Source: Hallerella succinigenes
GTDB lineage: Bacteria; Fibrobacterota; Fibrobacteria; Fibrobacterales; Fibrobacteraceae
Assembly: GCF_002797675.1 (NCBI RefSeq)
Contig: NZ_PGEX01000001.1
Span: forward strand, 806,001-870,000
DNA: 64,000 bases
Direction of reading: 5' to 3'
Made by a program: the position numbers and the translations under genes. Numbering within the stretch: position 1 is the stretch's first letter; each line of letters starts with the position of its first letter. This document shows, piece after piece, positions 8,868 through 17,383 of the stretch. The notes below the pieces were generated by a model. It saw only the letters and a program-made list of their open reading frames with translations, was not told where the DNA came from and searched no databases.

Positions 8868-10079
8868 CTACGATGGGCAAGGTGGATGCTGCAGCATGCG
8901 TTCCCAGTCCCTTGTGGGATGTTCAAAAAAGTCAAACATGTCAATGTAGAGCATCAGGATTATTCGCATCATTGTCGCAAGTCCGGAAAAGCTCCAGCGC
9001 CGTTCAAGGCTGCGCTGCACAAGGGTCAGGAGAAGGTTCGCGATGAGGGTTACCCAGATCTGGGTCTTGATGGCGTTCTCGCTCACCCCAGAGAAGTAGC
9101 GCAGGGGAAAGTTCTGCTTAAGTTGCTTGAAAAGCGATTCGATCTGCCAGCGCCTTTGATAGATGGCGATAACTTCATCCACGCCGAGATCGTGGCTGTT
9201 TGTCAGCAGCTGGACCTCCTGCTCCTTGCTCCCTCTCCTCGAAGTCTTGGTCTCGGTGTACGAGATAATCCGGGCCCTATGCGTTGTAGCGCCCTTGTGG
9301 AACACGACGTCCCTGACCGACCTGTTCCGGTACCTGCCATCGTCGAGCAGGACGCTCTCCGAGACCGTCTCGTAGGTCAGGTTTCTTTTCATCTTGGTCA
9401 CGTAGGTAACGCCATGCTGCGTCAGATCCTCCAGCTTTTCATAGTCGATGTAGGCGCGGTCCATGGCGAGCACGTCGCCGTCGTCAAAGTCGCATGGCTT
9501 GAGCATGAAGCTGTCGTGGGTGGCCGCGGAAGTAAACTTGATGTCGCCGGGAACCCCCTCGTTCGCGCTGATGACTGTATGGACCTTTATGCCGCCTTTC
9601 TTCTTTCCAATTTTCGGGTCCCTGCCGACACCCCTGAAAACCAGGTTGGAGAACAGCGTCACCGTTGTGGAATCGATGATTTTGAGCCGTCCCAGCCATC
9701 CGGGCAGCCCGTTGAGGCGGCTGTCCGGTAAAAGTCGGCTTCTGTGCGCTCTTAGCAGGCTGAAATAGGTGTCCCCGAAGATGGACTCGCTTCTCTTCGC
9801 GTTGGCGTCCCCCAGCGTACTCCGCTTGGGCACGCAGCTCATCTGCAGGTGCGGCATTCTGCTCACGAATGTCAGCGCAGACGCCTCTATCTCCCGCAGG
9901 GAATCGAACCGCATCACGACCGCATAGAGCATCGAAAGCAGGTGAGTCCATGCGTCAAAGGACTTTCTGTAGCGTTCTCCGCCGGATTCCGTGCTGATTC
10001 TGAGGATTTCGTCCCTGTCGAGATACTTGCAGAGTTGCGCGAAGACCGGCTGTCCGGTAAAAAATGTACTTTTGGCCAT
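8868..10079 (-). CDS. IS4-family transposase
   Basis: The protein has 403 residues. An N-terminal DUF4372-like region (FFTGQPVFAQLCKYLDRDEI and on to about residue 75) precedes a DDE transposase domain. The first Asp is in IIDSTTVTLF and the second in LAMDRAYIDYE. The IS4 signature Y-x2-R-x3-E-x6-K is complete as YQRRWQIESLFKQLK. No frameshift or stop interrupts it, so the enzyme should be active for cut-and-paste transposition of the element at 8765-10197. Confidence 0.93.
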   Translation of the reverse strand: MAKSTFFTGQPVFAQLCKYLDRDEILRISTESGGERYRKSFDAWTHLLSMLYAVVMRFDSLREIEASALTFVSRMPHLQMSCVPKRSTLGDANAKRSESIFGDTYFSLLRAHRSRLLPDSRLNGLPGWLGRLKIIDSTTVTLFSNLVFRGVGRDPKIGKKKGGIKVHTVISANEGVPGDIKFTSAATHDSFMLKPCDFDDGDVLAMDRAYIDYEKLEDLTQHGVTYVTKMKRNLTYETVSESVLLDDGRYRNRSVRDVVFHKGATTHRARIISYTETKTSRRGSKEQEVQLLTNSHDLGVDEVIAIYQRRWQIESLFKQLKQNFPLRYFSGVSENAIKTQIWVTLIANLLLTLVQRSLERRWSFSGLATMMRIILMLYIDMFDFFEHPTRDWERMLQHPPCPS

Positions 10080-10130
10080 AGCGTTTTGTTTCCCTTTGTT
10101 TTGTGGTAATTACAAGGTAAAAACAAAACG

Positions 10131-10158
10131 GGCAGGTTCTTCGTCTGAGGAGCCTGCC
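10131..10158. terminator. Bidirectional hairpin shielding the transposase promoter
   Basis: GGCAGG...CCTGCC, extended inward by TTC/GAG pairs, forms a stem with T-rich runs on both sides (ATTTTTATTTTT on the plus strand, CGTTTTGTTTTT on the minus strand). It lies inside the IS right end, upstream of the transposase, where it would stop outside transcription from entering the gene. Confidence 0.6.
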
Positions 10159-10239
10159 ATTTTTATTTTTGGCTATATTTTTTACCGGACACTAATAATA
10201 CCTTTTTATATTTTGACGGTTTTACCTTCATCTCGCTTG

Positions 10240-11694
10240 CTACGAATAACCGCGTGAATTGTTTCTCGCGAATCGTTGGTTTTTGCTCTTGGGCTTGTCA
10301 GGGATTGTGAGTGAAAGCAGCCCTTCCTTAACCATCGGGTAGATATGCCGAGTCATCAGATAGGCCCCGGTCAATTCGCTTTTGAACTCGGTTTCCAATT
10401 CGCTGCGGCTTCTTGGAACTTTGCAGAATTCTAAAATCCGTTGCTGCAATTCTGTTAGCGGTGCGGAAACTTTTTTTAGAGTGTTGTACAAAGTCACGCG
10501 GAAAATGCCTCGAGCGCTTTCAAATTTAGGAGGTTCCAATCCGGCTTCTTCCATGGCTCGGCGGATTGTCGGTATTCCGCTGTAGCGGTTTTCGGCTTGC
10601 CCGATAATTTCGAGTGCGTTTGCAAGGTAGGGATTTCGGGTGTCCGCGCCATAATCTCCAAGCGTATCTATGCGATTGCGGCCATAAAGTCCGCCTGGAT
10701 TTTCAACCTCGATTCTGTTTGTGAACATTCTGATTGTAATGGGGCAATTGTCCGTATGAATGCTGTAATCGCGATGGACGAGGGCGTTCAGGATGATTTC
10801 ACGAATGGCGATAACGGGATATTCAGTCTTGTCTGTTCGTTCGCCTGTTTTTTCGTCGATGACGGTGCGCACCCTCATGTTTCGGATGACGAAAGCTACG
10901 GCATCATCCTTCATTTGTGAAATTGTCCCTTCGATACGTTTGTTGTCTAAAAAACGCTCGCCAATTTCGCCAATTCCACTGACTTCTGTTCCAGGAACTG
11001 CAACCGCTGTTATCCCTAGTTGCGGGAAATACCCTTGCGGGTAGGCACTAAACATGAATAATCCTACAATAGTTGGGTGCCCGTTTGACACAAAACCTTG
11101 CAGCATCATCCATCGTTGAACCGGAAGTGCGAATACATGGGGCTTTTTTTCTTGCAAGGCCAAAGTGTATTTCTTGAAGGTGTCCGTTTGCAATTCTTTT
11201 TTATCGGCGCGTTCGACGGGGCGTAACTCGTCTTCGATTTTTTTCTTGAACGACTCGAAGGTGTAAACCTCGTATTCTGTCATTTGTCGGTCGCTATCGC
11301 CGACGCGTACGAATGATCCCCTGAGTCGCCCGTCACCCTTATAAAAACAGGGCTTCTGGAAATCGTCCATTTCGGGGATTTCTGCACAGACGACTGTCTT
11401 ACGATGTAACGTTGTTGTTGTGCAAAGAGCTTTTACTGGAGGCTCCATTTGCAGACATTGCTCAGATATTTTCTTTATCAAGTCGGCTACGTTATATACG
11501 CCGCAAATTTTGAAATCGTTTTCTTCGTCTATACCGAACAGGATAATACCGCCATCTTTCTGATTTGAAAATGAAGATAACGTATCGAATAATCGAGGGC
11601 AGCCGCCCGCAGATTTCTTGATTTCGATATGATTGCTTTCGCTTTTTTGCAAACAGACTTCTTCAACGATTTTCTTTAATTTCTTCTCTAGCAT
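10240..11694 (-). CDS. AlbA_2 (Schlafen-like) plus RecG-like ATPase-fold regulator
   Basis: The protein has 484 residues. An N-terminal AlbA_2 domain (ESNHIEIKKSAGG, FSNQKDGGIILFGIDEEND) covers about 12-135. A GHKL/HATPase_c_4-type region (REIILNALVHRDYS, ITIRMFTNRIEVENPGG) covers about 290-395. A winged helix at about 410-465 is seen in LTELQQRILEFCKVPRSRSELE. Such proteins are usually annotated as putative transcriptional regulators or RecG-like helicases, but no helicase motifs are present. The upstream DNA has six or seven phased copies of one motif, consistent with autoregulation. No clear ribosome-binding site precedes ATG 11694. Family firm; regulatory role inferred. Confidence 0.8.
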   Translation of the reverse strand: MLEKKLKKIVEEVCLQKSESNHIEIKKSAGGCPRLFDTLSSFSNQKDGGIILFGIDEENDFKICGVYNVADLIKKISEQCLQMEPPVKALCTTTTLHRKTVVCAEIPEMDDFQKPCFYKGDGRLRGSFVRVGDSDRQMTEYEVYTFESFKKKIEDELRPVERADKKELQTDTFKKYTLALQEKKPHVFALPVQRWMMLQGFVSNGHPTIVGLFMFSAYPQGYFPQLGITAVAVPGTEVSGIGEIGERFLDNKRIEGTISQMKDDAVAFVIRNMRVRTVIDEKTGERTDKTEYPVIAIREIILNALVHRDYSIHTDNCPITIRMFTNRIEVENPGGLYGRNRIDTLGDYGADTRNPYLANALEIIGQAENRYSGIPTIRRAMEEAGLEPPKFESARGIFRVTLYNTLKKVSAPLTELQQRILEFCKVPRSRSELETEFKSELTGAYLMTRHIYPMVKEGLLSLTIPDKPKSKNQRFARNNSRGYS

Positions 11695-11695
11695 A

Positions 11696-11814
11696 TTTTT
11701 GACGAATCCTATTTTCGTTAAATTTAATCAAAATTCGTCAAAAATCAATAATTTTCGTCAAAATTAGAAAATTTTCCTCAAAAATTCATCAAAAACAGGC
11801 GTTCTTCCTCAAAA
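11696..11814. promoter_or_regulatory. Phased TTCNTCAAAA repeats upstream of the AlbA_2 gene
   Basis: The motif TTCgTcAAAA or a close variant starts at 11714, 11734, 11754 and 11774 (exactly 20 bp apart), and again at 11785 and 11805 (20 bp apart). One inverted copy (TTTTTGACGAA) lies at 11696-11706, against the start codon of the gene at 10240-11694. The regular spacing puts sites near one DNA face, as in cooperative operator arrays. Confidence 0.6.
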
Positions 11815-11816
11815 AG

Positions 11817-12985
11817 TTACTTGAATTCGCTCGTGATTTGCATTGAGCCGCTACATCCATATTGGTCCTTGTAGATGAGGCGGCTGGAATACCTTTTGGC
11901 GAGGTCGGGCAGTTCCCAACCATGACAGTATCCTGCCATATCGTCCTTGTAATAGGAATGCGCAACGACCCTGCAACCGTATTCGTTCTTGGAAACAGTG
12001 ACACATGTTCTTGTTCGCAATAATCGACTAATGATTGTATACAGGGAATTTCATTTATTATGGAGTCCGTCGTTTCTGGATTGGAAAGGCTCGTGTAATG
12101 CTCTGTTATTTTCTCGAAGTCTTCAGAATTTGCCGAAGCAAATGGAGAGTATCTAACAGTAGGATTGAGGCCGCTTCCGTCATGGTAGAGGATGATTCCT
12201 TCTGGGAGCCCTTCGGCATAAAGCCGATAGCATCCTTCGTAACGGAAAAGGACTTCGCACCCGTTGGCCGAGAGCGTTTCTAGATGACTTTTGACATTTG
12301 CCTTGTCAAATTCGGGAATGTTGCTGTATGGGATATATGAGGTGATTGCGCTGTCCCCGAGATTCACATCAAAGAGAAGTGTTGTTTCTGTGCTTTCGTG
12401 AAAGTATCTGCCGTATGCGCTACTGTCGTTGTCATGATAATCCACTTGTATTGTGATTCCACCATACGGAACACTGATGGTGCCGCCGACATTTTCCATG
12501 CATTGTCCCTGCTTGCATTTAAAACTTCCGTCTTCATACAAAAAACATTAATTGAGGGAGAAAAATCCCGTGTCTAGTTTTCCTTCTTCCGCTGGGTAGA
12601 GCACCCGCAAATTTACAGTGCGTGTTTCATTTGAATCGATAAAAGACCGTAATGGTATTGTTGCAACACCGCTACCGGAAGAACTCAGGGGTGCGTCGGG
12701 TTCGACCAAGTCATTATGTCTTTTGCTGGAACTACTGCGCTGAAAAATGTTGCTGGATGATGATGGAGTGACAGAACTCGAACTGACACTCGGACCTTCT
12801 GTCGAAGAATCCAAAATGGAACTTGATGAAACTTGATTCGAAAACGGAACTGGAACTGATTGAAGTTGACGAATCCATGTCAGATGAACTTTCTGTGCTT
12901 ATTTCTTCGGTGAAAGGTGTGGGACGCTCGGGCTTTCAGAGCAATTTGCAAAAAGGGCTAATGCCGCTGTAAGCTTCCCCATAAT
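11817..12985 (-). pseudogene. Ser-rich lipoprotein gene broken by several frameshifts
   Basis: On the minus strand the protein can be followed only by changing frame. First comes LFANCSESPSVPHLSPKK (lipobox-like), then EISTESSSDMDSSTSISSSS, then a frame at 12548-12814 (Ser-rich linker, ending GKLDTGFFSLN). Next is a frame at about 12541-12025 (YEDGSFKCKQGQCMEN and on to SLVDYCEQ). Last is a frame ending at 11817 (CVTVSKNEYGCRVVAHSYY to MQITSEFK). Each piece looks like natural protein, so this is a decayed envelope lipoprotein of the kind seen elsewhere here. Sequencing error could explain one shift but not all of them. Confidence 0.7.
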
Positions 12986-13003
12986 TGTAAGCTTCCCCAT
13001 AAT
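12968..13003. repeat. Perfect 18-bp tandem duplication
   Basis: The unit TGTAAGCTTCCCCATAAT occurs twice in direct succession (12968-12985 and 12986-13003). It lies at the junction between the broken lipoprotein and a gene tail. Confidence 0.9.
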
Positions 13004-13138
13004 CACTTCGCTCTCTACGAGTTAATCGAAGCCGTTGAGAAAAGTGGGGCTGAAGATTCCAAAGAACTTTTGGATGTACTTATTAAAGGAAAGCGACTGA
13101 AGGATATCAGTGATTTGCCTTTAGATTTGGTTGTGTAA
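13001..13138 (+). pseudogene. C-terminal tail of a lost gene
   Basis: From the tandem repeat to TAA 13136-13138 the plus strand reads NHFALYELIEAVEKSG, then AEDSKELLDVLIKGKRL and KDISDLPLDLVV. This is good protein sequence of about 45 residues without a start. It looks like the end of an unidentified gene whose 5' part was lost at the repeat junction. Confidence 0.45.
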
Positions 13139-13253
13139 ATTCTAAAATGAAAAGTTGCGCCGGATTTGACATAGAACGCTGAATCTTTGACAGGGACTCT
13201 CCGTCCACATAATACAATATAATTACATTAAAAGAATGATAAAACTCTTTTTC

Positions 13254-14024
13254 TCATTCAGTTTGGCTATGTAGATTAATTCTTTTAGAGCAGTTGCTAA
13301 AAACAACCCGTTTCAATGCGTCTACAAGCCCAGCATAATCAAGGGTTCGCAAAGGTTCTTTTCCACCAGCATAGCTGCAGTGATTGACTTTCTTGTCCCA
13401 AGACACCGACACAAATTTTGAAGGGATTTCGCATTTTAACAAACAAGACGGACTTTGGAATGGTTTGCCATTTGCAACAAAAGCCATTTGCTTTGCCGTA
13501 GGAGTATCACCGAATCGTTTCGGAATTAGAATAATTTGATTTGATTGCAGAGTTTCTAAAAGTTTTGCATAAACCTCTTGACATTCCGCAATACAATACG
13601 AAGAAACCAAAAGATTTACACCGGGCTTAATTTTTGTTTTACTCAATTCAACGACTTGTTCAATCACTCTAATCACTTCTTTCTGATTATCTGGATTATG
13701 TATCGTCAAATGAATTTTATCGGGGCTATGCTTCAACAATTTTTCAAAGACATCCCTTTTCAAAAGCGGAAGCCCATTTGACGTCACACTTAAATAGGTT
13801 ATTGGATAAAGAGCATCCATTATTTTAAAAATGCCTTCATACTCAAAAGGTTCCCCACCACCTAAAGAAACTGCCTTGATTCCATTTTTTACACAATCGG
13901 AGGCAAAATCAATTACCTCCGCAGGTTTCCACATTATTGCACCTTCAGGATTGCTGTGGTTATAGCAGAACGAGCAACGCTTGGAACAATAGTTTGACAA
14001 ATCTATGGAGAGAAGTTCTTTCAT
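13254..14024 (-). CDS. Radical SAM enzyme of unknown substrate
   Basis: The protein has 256 residues from ATG 14024. The cluster-binding motif C-x3-C-x2-C is CSKRCSFC (Cys 13, 17, 20), and the SAM-binding GGGEP is at residues 55-59. Additional cysteines near the C terminus (SCLLKCEIP, NHCSYAGG, FSNCSKR) could hold an auxiliary cluster, as in SPASM/Twitch-type enzymes, but the spacing is not canonical. The start overlaps the upstream gene by ATGA (stop TGA 14021-14023, start ATG 14022-14024), so translation is coupled. The upstream MVENAM extension is less likely. The pair is AT-rich compared with its surroundings, suggesting transfer. Enzyme class firm; substrate unknown. Confidence 0.85.
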   Translation of the reverse strand: MKELLSIDLSNYCSKRCSFCYNHSNPEGAIMWKPAEVIDFASDCVKNGIKAVSLGGGEPFEYEGIFKIMDALYPITYLSVTSNGLPLLKRDVFEKLLKHSPDKIHLTIHNPDNQKEVIRVIEQVVELSKTKIKPGVNLLVSSYCIAECQEVYAKLLETLQSNQIILIPKRFGDTPTAKQMAFVANGKPFQSPSCLLKCEIPSKFVSVSWDKKVNHCSYAGGKEPLRTLDYAGLVDALKRVVFSNCSKRINLHSQTE

Positions 14025-15349
14025 TGCATTTTCAACCACTTTTCAATGTCTTCTTTATCTAGAATCAACAGAAGTTGTTTTCCTCTATATGGTTTATTTG
14101 CCAAACATTCAATTTCCTTTTTTCGATTATCTAATTCACTTAACAAATAATATGGATACTCTATTCCAAGAATGGAAATTTTATTATTAGAAACTTCTAA
14201 TTCATTCAAAACATTTTCAAAAATACTATCTTCAATAATAACGACATGCGGATTTATAATATCAAAGACCTGATCCCAATATTCAACAAAACCAGAGAAA
14301 TATTTCCACCAATCTTTTTTGAGCATTTTAATCTTGGATATGAACATTTCGTCCCTTTTCCCAGAAAAACTTCTAATTCGTTCTTTTTCTTCAAAATAAG
14401 ATCTTTCTTCATACGGGAATATAGCACCGCTTTTCATACAAAGAACAGGGTCTTCTTGAAGTAAAGAATTGTCATCGTAACAGCTTCCAATAAAAAGAAT
14501 TGTGGGTCTTTCCGTATAACATTTCGTAAATAACGAAACTGGCAAATAAGATGTGTTAATATACTTGAAATTTCCATTAGTCAATGGCAACAAATCAAAG
14601 CCATGATTACCTATACTAACATAATCATTGCCACAACTGTAAGAAGGTAAAAATTCTGCTATTTGAAGTTTTGAACATTCGTCAAAACTTATGGGTAGCC
14701 GCAAAACCCTTTTTTGATCATCTGGATTGAATTGAGTTATCTTAAACTTACATTTAGGAACAAAGGTACGTTCCGTTAAATGAGCAGTCCAATACGGTTG
14801 CTGATAAAGATAGAATGGGAAAATTTCAAATAAATCATCGTGAACATAATTATACGACCCTGTTTTTTCATCATACACATCATTATTTATATCAAAGAAA
14901 AATATCTTTGACTTTAAAATGATTTTTCTTTGAATCAACTCATTTGCTGTAGTCTTCGCTTCATAAGGTTCAATGAGATAAAGTCCTTTTGATTTGGAAT
15001 AACAGGCATGTAGATACTTATTTTTTAAGGCCGACTTCAGAAATTCTTCCGTTTGCGCCACATCAATTAAAACGATATATTCACCATATTCATCAAATTC
15101 ACTAGGCGTTTTTAATTTTTCAATAATGATGTCGGCTTGATTATCATCAAAATTAAAATTACGAATGCCTTTTTCATCTGGTAAAACAAAATCTTCTTCC
15201 AAGACTCCGTTAGCACTGCTTTCAGGAATGTCACACGGAATAGGGCCGTTTTCATTAAAATCAAAAATGGCGATGTTGCCGTCTTTATCAGCAATGAACC
15301 AACCCGTGGACATTGAGTGAGTTGCAGGATATTCCTTATCTATAAACAT
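14021..15349 (-). CDS. Unknown 442-aa partner of the radical SAM enzyme
   Basis: I recognise no domain in these 442 residues. The N terminus is acidic and beta-rich (THSMSTGWFIADKDGNIAIF, then DFNENGPIP). The middle has several cysteines (KNKYLHACYSKSKG, VPKCKFKI). The C-terminal third alternates hydrophobic strands and charged helices, as in a Rossmann-like fold: PTILFIGSCYDDN, INPHVVIIEDSIFENV, ISILGIEYPYYLLSELDN and KQLLLILDKEDIEKWL. It overlaps the radical SAM gene by four bases and is the first gene of the pair. It may be the substrate carrier, scaffold or target-recognition partner of that enzyme; this is inference from context only. Confidence 0.65.
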   Translation of the reverse strand: MFIDKEYPATHSMSTGWFIADKDGNIAIFDFNENGPIPCDIPESSANGVLEEDFVLPDEKGIRNFNFDDNQADIIIEKLKTPSEFDEYGEYIVLIDVAQTEEFLKSALKNKYLHACYSKSKGLYLIEPYEAKTTANELIQRKIILKSKIFFFDINNDVYDEKTGSYNYVHDDLFEIFPFYLYQQPYWTAHLTERTFVPKCKFKITQFNPDDQKRVLRLPISFDECSKLQIAEFLPSYSCGNDYVSIGNHGFDLLPLTNGNFKYINTSYLPVSLFTKCYTERPTILFIGSCYDDNSLLQEDPVLCMKSGAIFPYEERSYFEEKERIRSFSGKRDEMFISKIKMLKKDWWKYFSGFVEYWDQVFDIINPHVVIIEDSIFENVLNELEVSNNKISILGIEYPYYLLSELDNRKKEIECLANKPYRGKQLLLILDKEDIEKWLKMQ

Positions 15350-15581
15350 AGGACGTTTCTCATCAAATTAACCTTAGTCATTACAAGTATATATTCAATC
15401 CAATGTCATAATCTGTCATTTTACAGTTAAAATCAAAATTTGGGGATAAAAACTCATCTAGCTCACATTTTTGACAAAAAAAAGAGGGTCAACAGCGGGA
15501 TTAGCCGGGGCGTTGCGAGTCGGCGACTGAGGGCTCACAGAAAGGGTAGCGAAAGACCCGGTCGGGCGGATTCGACAGAAG

Positions 15582-15601
15582 ATGCCCGCCTATGCGGGCA
15601 T
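15582..15601. repeat. Short dispersed hairpin ATGCCSGN type
   Basis: Perfect 8-bp stem with a four-base loop, flanked by GATGCC...GGCATGAC. A related hairpin with the same flanks lies at 21087-21108. Confidence 0.6.
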
Positions 15602-15660
15602 GACAATAAGGGCGGGACCGGGGCGGAAGCGAGGGGAAGGCTTTCCCCTTTTACCAAAAA

Positions 15661-15684
15661 ACATCCGCCTAATAAGACGGACGT
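15661..15684 (-). terminator. Terminator behind the thrS fragment
   Basis: Minus strand ACGTCCGTC and GGCGGATGT pair around TTATTA (one G-U pair), followed by TTTTTTGG. It is the counterpart of the thrS terminator at 21051-21073. Confidence 0.7.
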
Positions 15685-16070
15685 TTGAAATTTTCAGAGA
15701 TTGCTTCAGGGCTATTCGCCCTTCGCAATGACAAATGACTGACTAGCGCACGACTTTTCTGTCGTCTTCGGTCATTTCGAGGAACTGGGCGACGGTCATC
15801 TGACCCTTGTCGCCTTCCTTTCTCTTGTTGACTGCGATAACGCCTTCAGCCTGTTCCTTTTCGCCTACAATAATTTTGTACGGCACCTTCTGGAGTTCGC
15901 ACTGGCGGATCTTGTAGCCGAGCTTCTCGTTGCTTTCGTCCACTTCCACGCGGACGCCGGCGTTCACGAGTTCCTTCTCGACCTTCTTCGCGTAGTCAAC
16001 GAACTTCTCGGAAATCGGTAGCACGCGGGCCTGAACCGGAGCGAGCCATAGCGGGAAATCGCCCATGAAT

Positions 16071-16143
16071 TGGGCTTCGCCCCAGATGATGCGTCTCGGT
16101 CATGGTCAAACAAGTTTGACCGCGACACTCGACTTGTCATCTG
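16071..16143. repeat. Miniature two-hairpin insert, copy 1
   Basis: These 73 bases are absent from the matching site of the intact thrS. They carry a GGTCAAAC/GTTTGACC stem and a small GGGCTTCGCCC hairpin. The linkers CTCGGTCAT and GCGACACTCG are shared with copy 3. Confidence 0.85.
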
Positions 16144-16452
16144 TCTTCAATCAAAATGCCGAGGAAGCGTTCGATGGAACCGACAGCTGCACGGTGGAGC
16201 ATCACCGGAATGTGCTTCTGGTTGTCCTTGCCGACATATTCGGCACCAAGGCGCTGCGGCAAGTTGAAGTCCACCTGGATCGTACCGCACTGCCAGTCAC
16301 GACCGAGGCTGTCCTTCAGCGTGAATTCAAGCTTCGGGCCGTAGAAGACGCCTTCGCCCGGATTCAAAATGTAGTCGAGGCCAGCGAGCTTCGTCGCTTC
16401 GGCGAGGGCGGCTTCCGCCTTGTCCCAGATTTCGTTGGAACCCACGCGCTTT

Positions 16453-16532
16453 GGACGCCTTTGGCGTCTGCGCTTCGCCTCAGCAATGAAAACAAACGAG
16501 TTTGTTTTCGCTGCATTCGGCTTGTGCGCTAC
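16453..16532. repeat. Miniature two-hairpin insert, copy 2
   Basis: An 80-base insert relative to the intact thrS. It has a GAAAACAAAC/GTTTGTTTTC stem and a GACGCC-aaa-GGCGTC hairpin (minus-strand reading). GCGCT occurs at both edges and may be a target duplication. Confidence 0.85.
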
Positions 16533-16634
16533 TCCGGGCGGGTAGAGAACTTCACCACGATTTCGTCGAATCCGAAGTCGTGGTAGATTTCCTTGACAAG
16601 GGCGCAGAAGTCGGCCACTTCGTATGTTGGTCTT

Positions 16635-16812
16635 ATGGGCGTTCCCGCACATTCTGTGCGGTCGGGCTATATTTTAGGGGCGGTTGTCTTCGCTTCGCTC
16701 GACACCTGCCTCCTAAAACGGCGCCACAGCGCCGTCCCAAGGGGTCACTTATAGAAACACTTGGGAGTTAACTCCCTTAGTGTTCTTATCCCCTTTGGGG
16801 AATCCCTAACGC
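16635..16812. repeat. Dispersed structured repeat, copy 2 (full length)
   Basis: It begins GGGCGTTCCC-GCAC-attct-GTGC-GGTCGGGCT. It continues with a TTTTAGG...CCTAAAA stem, a CGGCGCC/GCGCCG stem and the long CCAAGGGG...CCCCTTTGG hairpin around GGGAGTTAACTCCC, and ends AATCCCTAACGC. It abuts the 5' break of the thrS copy. The same end sequences occur at 51177-51289 and part of the interior at 7448-7560. Confidence 0.8.
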
Positions 16813-16856
16813 AAATGAGCGAGCATACGCCCGCTCAAATTCGCATAAAAGAAGTT

Positions 16857-17165
16857 CTACTTGTTATTTCTAAGGGCTTCTGCGTAATGGAACAAATCGC
16901 AACACATCATGCGAGTGCGTAAAGGTTCGCTCTCGTGCAACTGTAAACTAGCTCGCTCTTCGTTTTCGGATTTGAAAATGAACGAAAACTCATTATTTCC
17001 ATAGAATTTTAAGACAGATTGGGCGTTGTAGGCATCAACAGCAAGAAACCTGCAACCAGTTTTATTGTGAGAGTCTGAAAACCAAATCTTTAGAAAGTCT
17101 AAGATTTCTGAACCGATACCATGTCCTTGAAAATCCTTGCTTACAGCAAGGCGACCGATTAGCAC
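16857..17165 (-). pseudogene. 5'-truncated GNAT acetyltransferase (toxin-type)
   Basis: The 102 residues after a possible GTG start contain only the core and C terminus of a GNAT domain. The acetyl-CoA motif AVSKDFQGHGIGSEILDFL is followed by TGCRFLAVDAYNAQSVLKFY. This is the pattern of TacT-like toxins that acetylate aminoacyl-tRNA. About 70 N-terminal residues are missing. The upstream bases are in another frame (STNCRLIKADQQLSFGANR), so an internal deletion or frameshift has occurred. The small gene immediately upstream is a likely former antitoxin. Confidence 0.75.
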
Positions 17166-17227
17166 CGAAGGATAGTTGTTGATCAGCCTTTATCAACCTG
17201 CAGTTGGTCGAAAGATAATTCATTTGG

Positions 17228-17383
17228 CTAAATCTTCGCCGTTTTGAGAATAGAAAGTGCAGCCTTGACCTTTTTGGACAGGTCAAGTTTTCTGTTCGCT
17301 TTCAGCGTCCGGTTCGCTTTTTTCACGAAGCGGTCAGCTGCTGCGTTTTCCAAAACAGGTAATGGTCGAATTGCTAATGCCAT
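17228..17383 (-). CDS. Small putative antitoxin upstream of the GNAT relic
   Basis: An intact 51-residue frame starts at ATG 17381-17383. It begins MALAIRPLPVLENAAADRF and continues VKKANRTLKANRKLDLSKKV. The opening (IRP-x-PVLE...A-x-RF) and the basic, helical remainder are like short proteins encoded just upstream of GNAT-type toxins in many genomes. It would neutralise that acetyltransferase by direct binding, as in type II systems. Since the GNAT gene is truncated, this antitoxin is probably orphaned. Family assignment is by resemblance and position only. Confidence 0.5.
   Translation of the reverse strand: MALAIRPLPVLENAAADRFVKKANRTLKANRKLDLSKKVKAALSILKTAKI

Larger units (their letters stand above)
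8765..10197 (-). mobile_element. IS4-family insertion sequence, complete, 9-bp target duplication
   Basis: This 1433-bp element has 13-bp terminal inverted repeats TATTAGTGTCCGG at both ends. It is flanked by the direct repeat ATACCTTTT at 8756-8764 and 10198-10206, which fits the target duplications usual for IS4-type elements. The single transposase gene reads leftward. A hairpin terminator sits between the right end and the gene. The intact ends and duplication suggest a recent insertion. Confidence 0.92.
15350..15742. other. Intergenic region with short hairpins and a terminator
   Basis: The left 80 bases are the AT-rich promoter area of the 442-aa gene. The rest holds a GC-rich stretch, a small dispersed hairpin ATGCCCGC-ctat-GCGGGCAT (15582-15601) and a minus-strand terminator (15661-15684). 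The same arrangement (GC-rich stretch, AGGGGAAGGCTTTCCCCT, ACCAAAAAA, hairpin) recurs downstream of the intact thrS, so it came with the duplicated thrS end. Confidence 0.6.
15743..16640 (-). pseudogene. Partial second copy of thrS (3' half), interrupted twice
   Basis: This copy matches the intact thrS at 21123 from its stop codon up to about base 16625. It covers the end of the catalytic core ([36 protein letters not shown]) and the whole anticodon-binding domain (MGDFPLWLAPVQARVLPI to DDRKVVR). Two inserts break it: 16071-16143 inside the EEF-MGDF junction and 16453-16532 inside PEKRVGS. Both carry hairpins and stop codons. The 5' half is missing; homology ends at GGCCACTTCG, where a dispersed structured repeat begins. 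It cannot make a synthetase. Near-identity to the intact gene implies a fairly recent duplication or a donor allele left by recombination. Confidence 0.93.
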
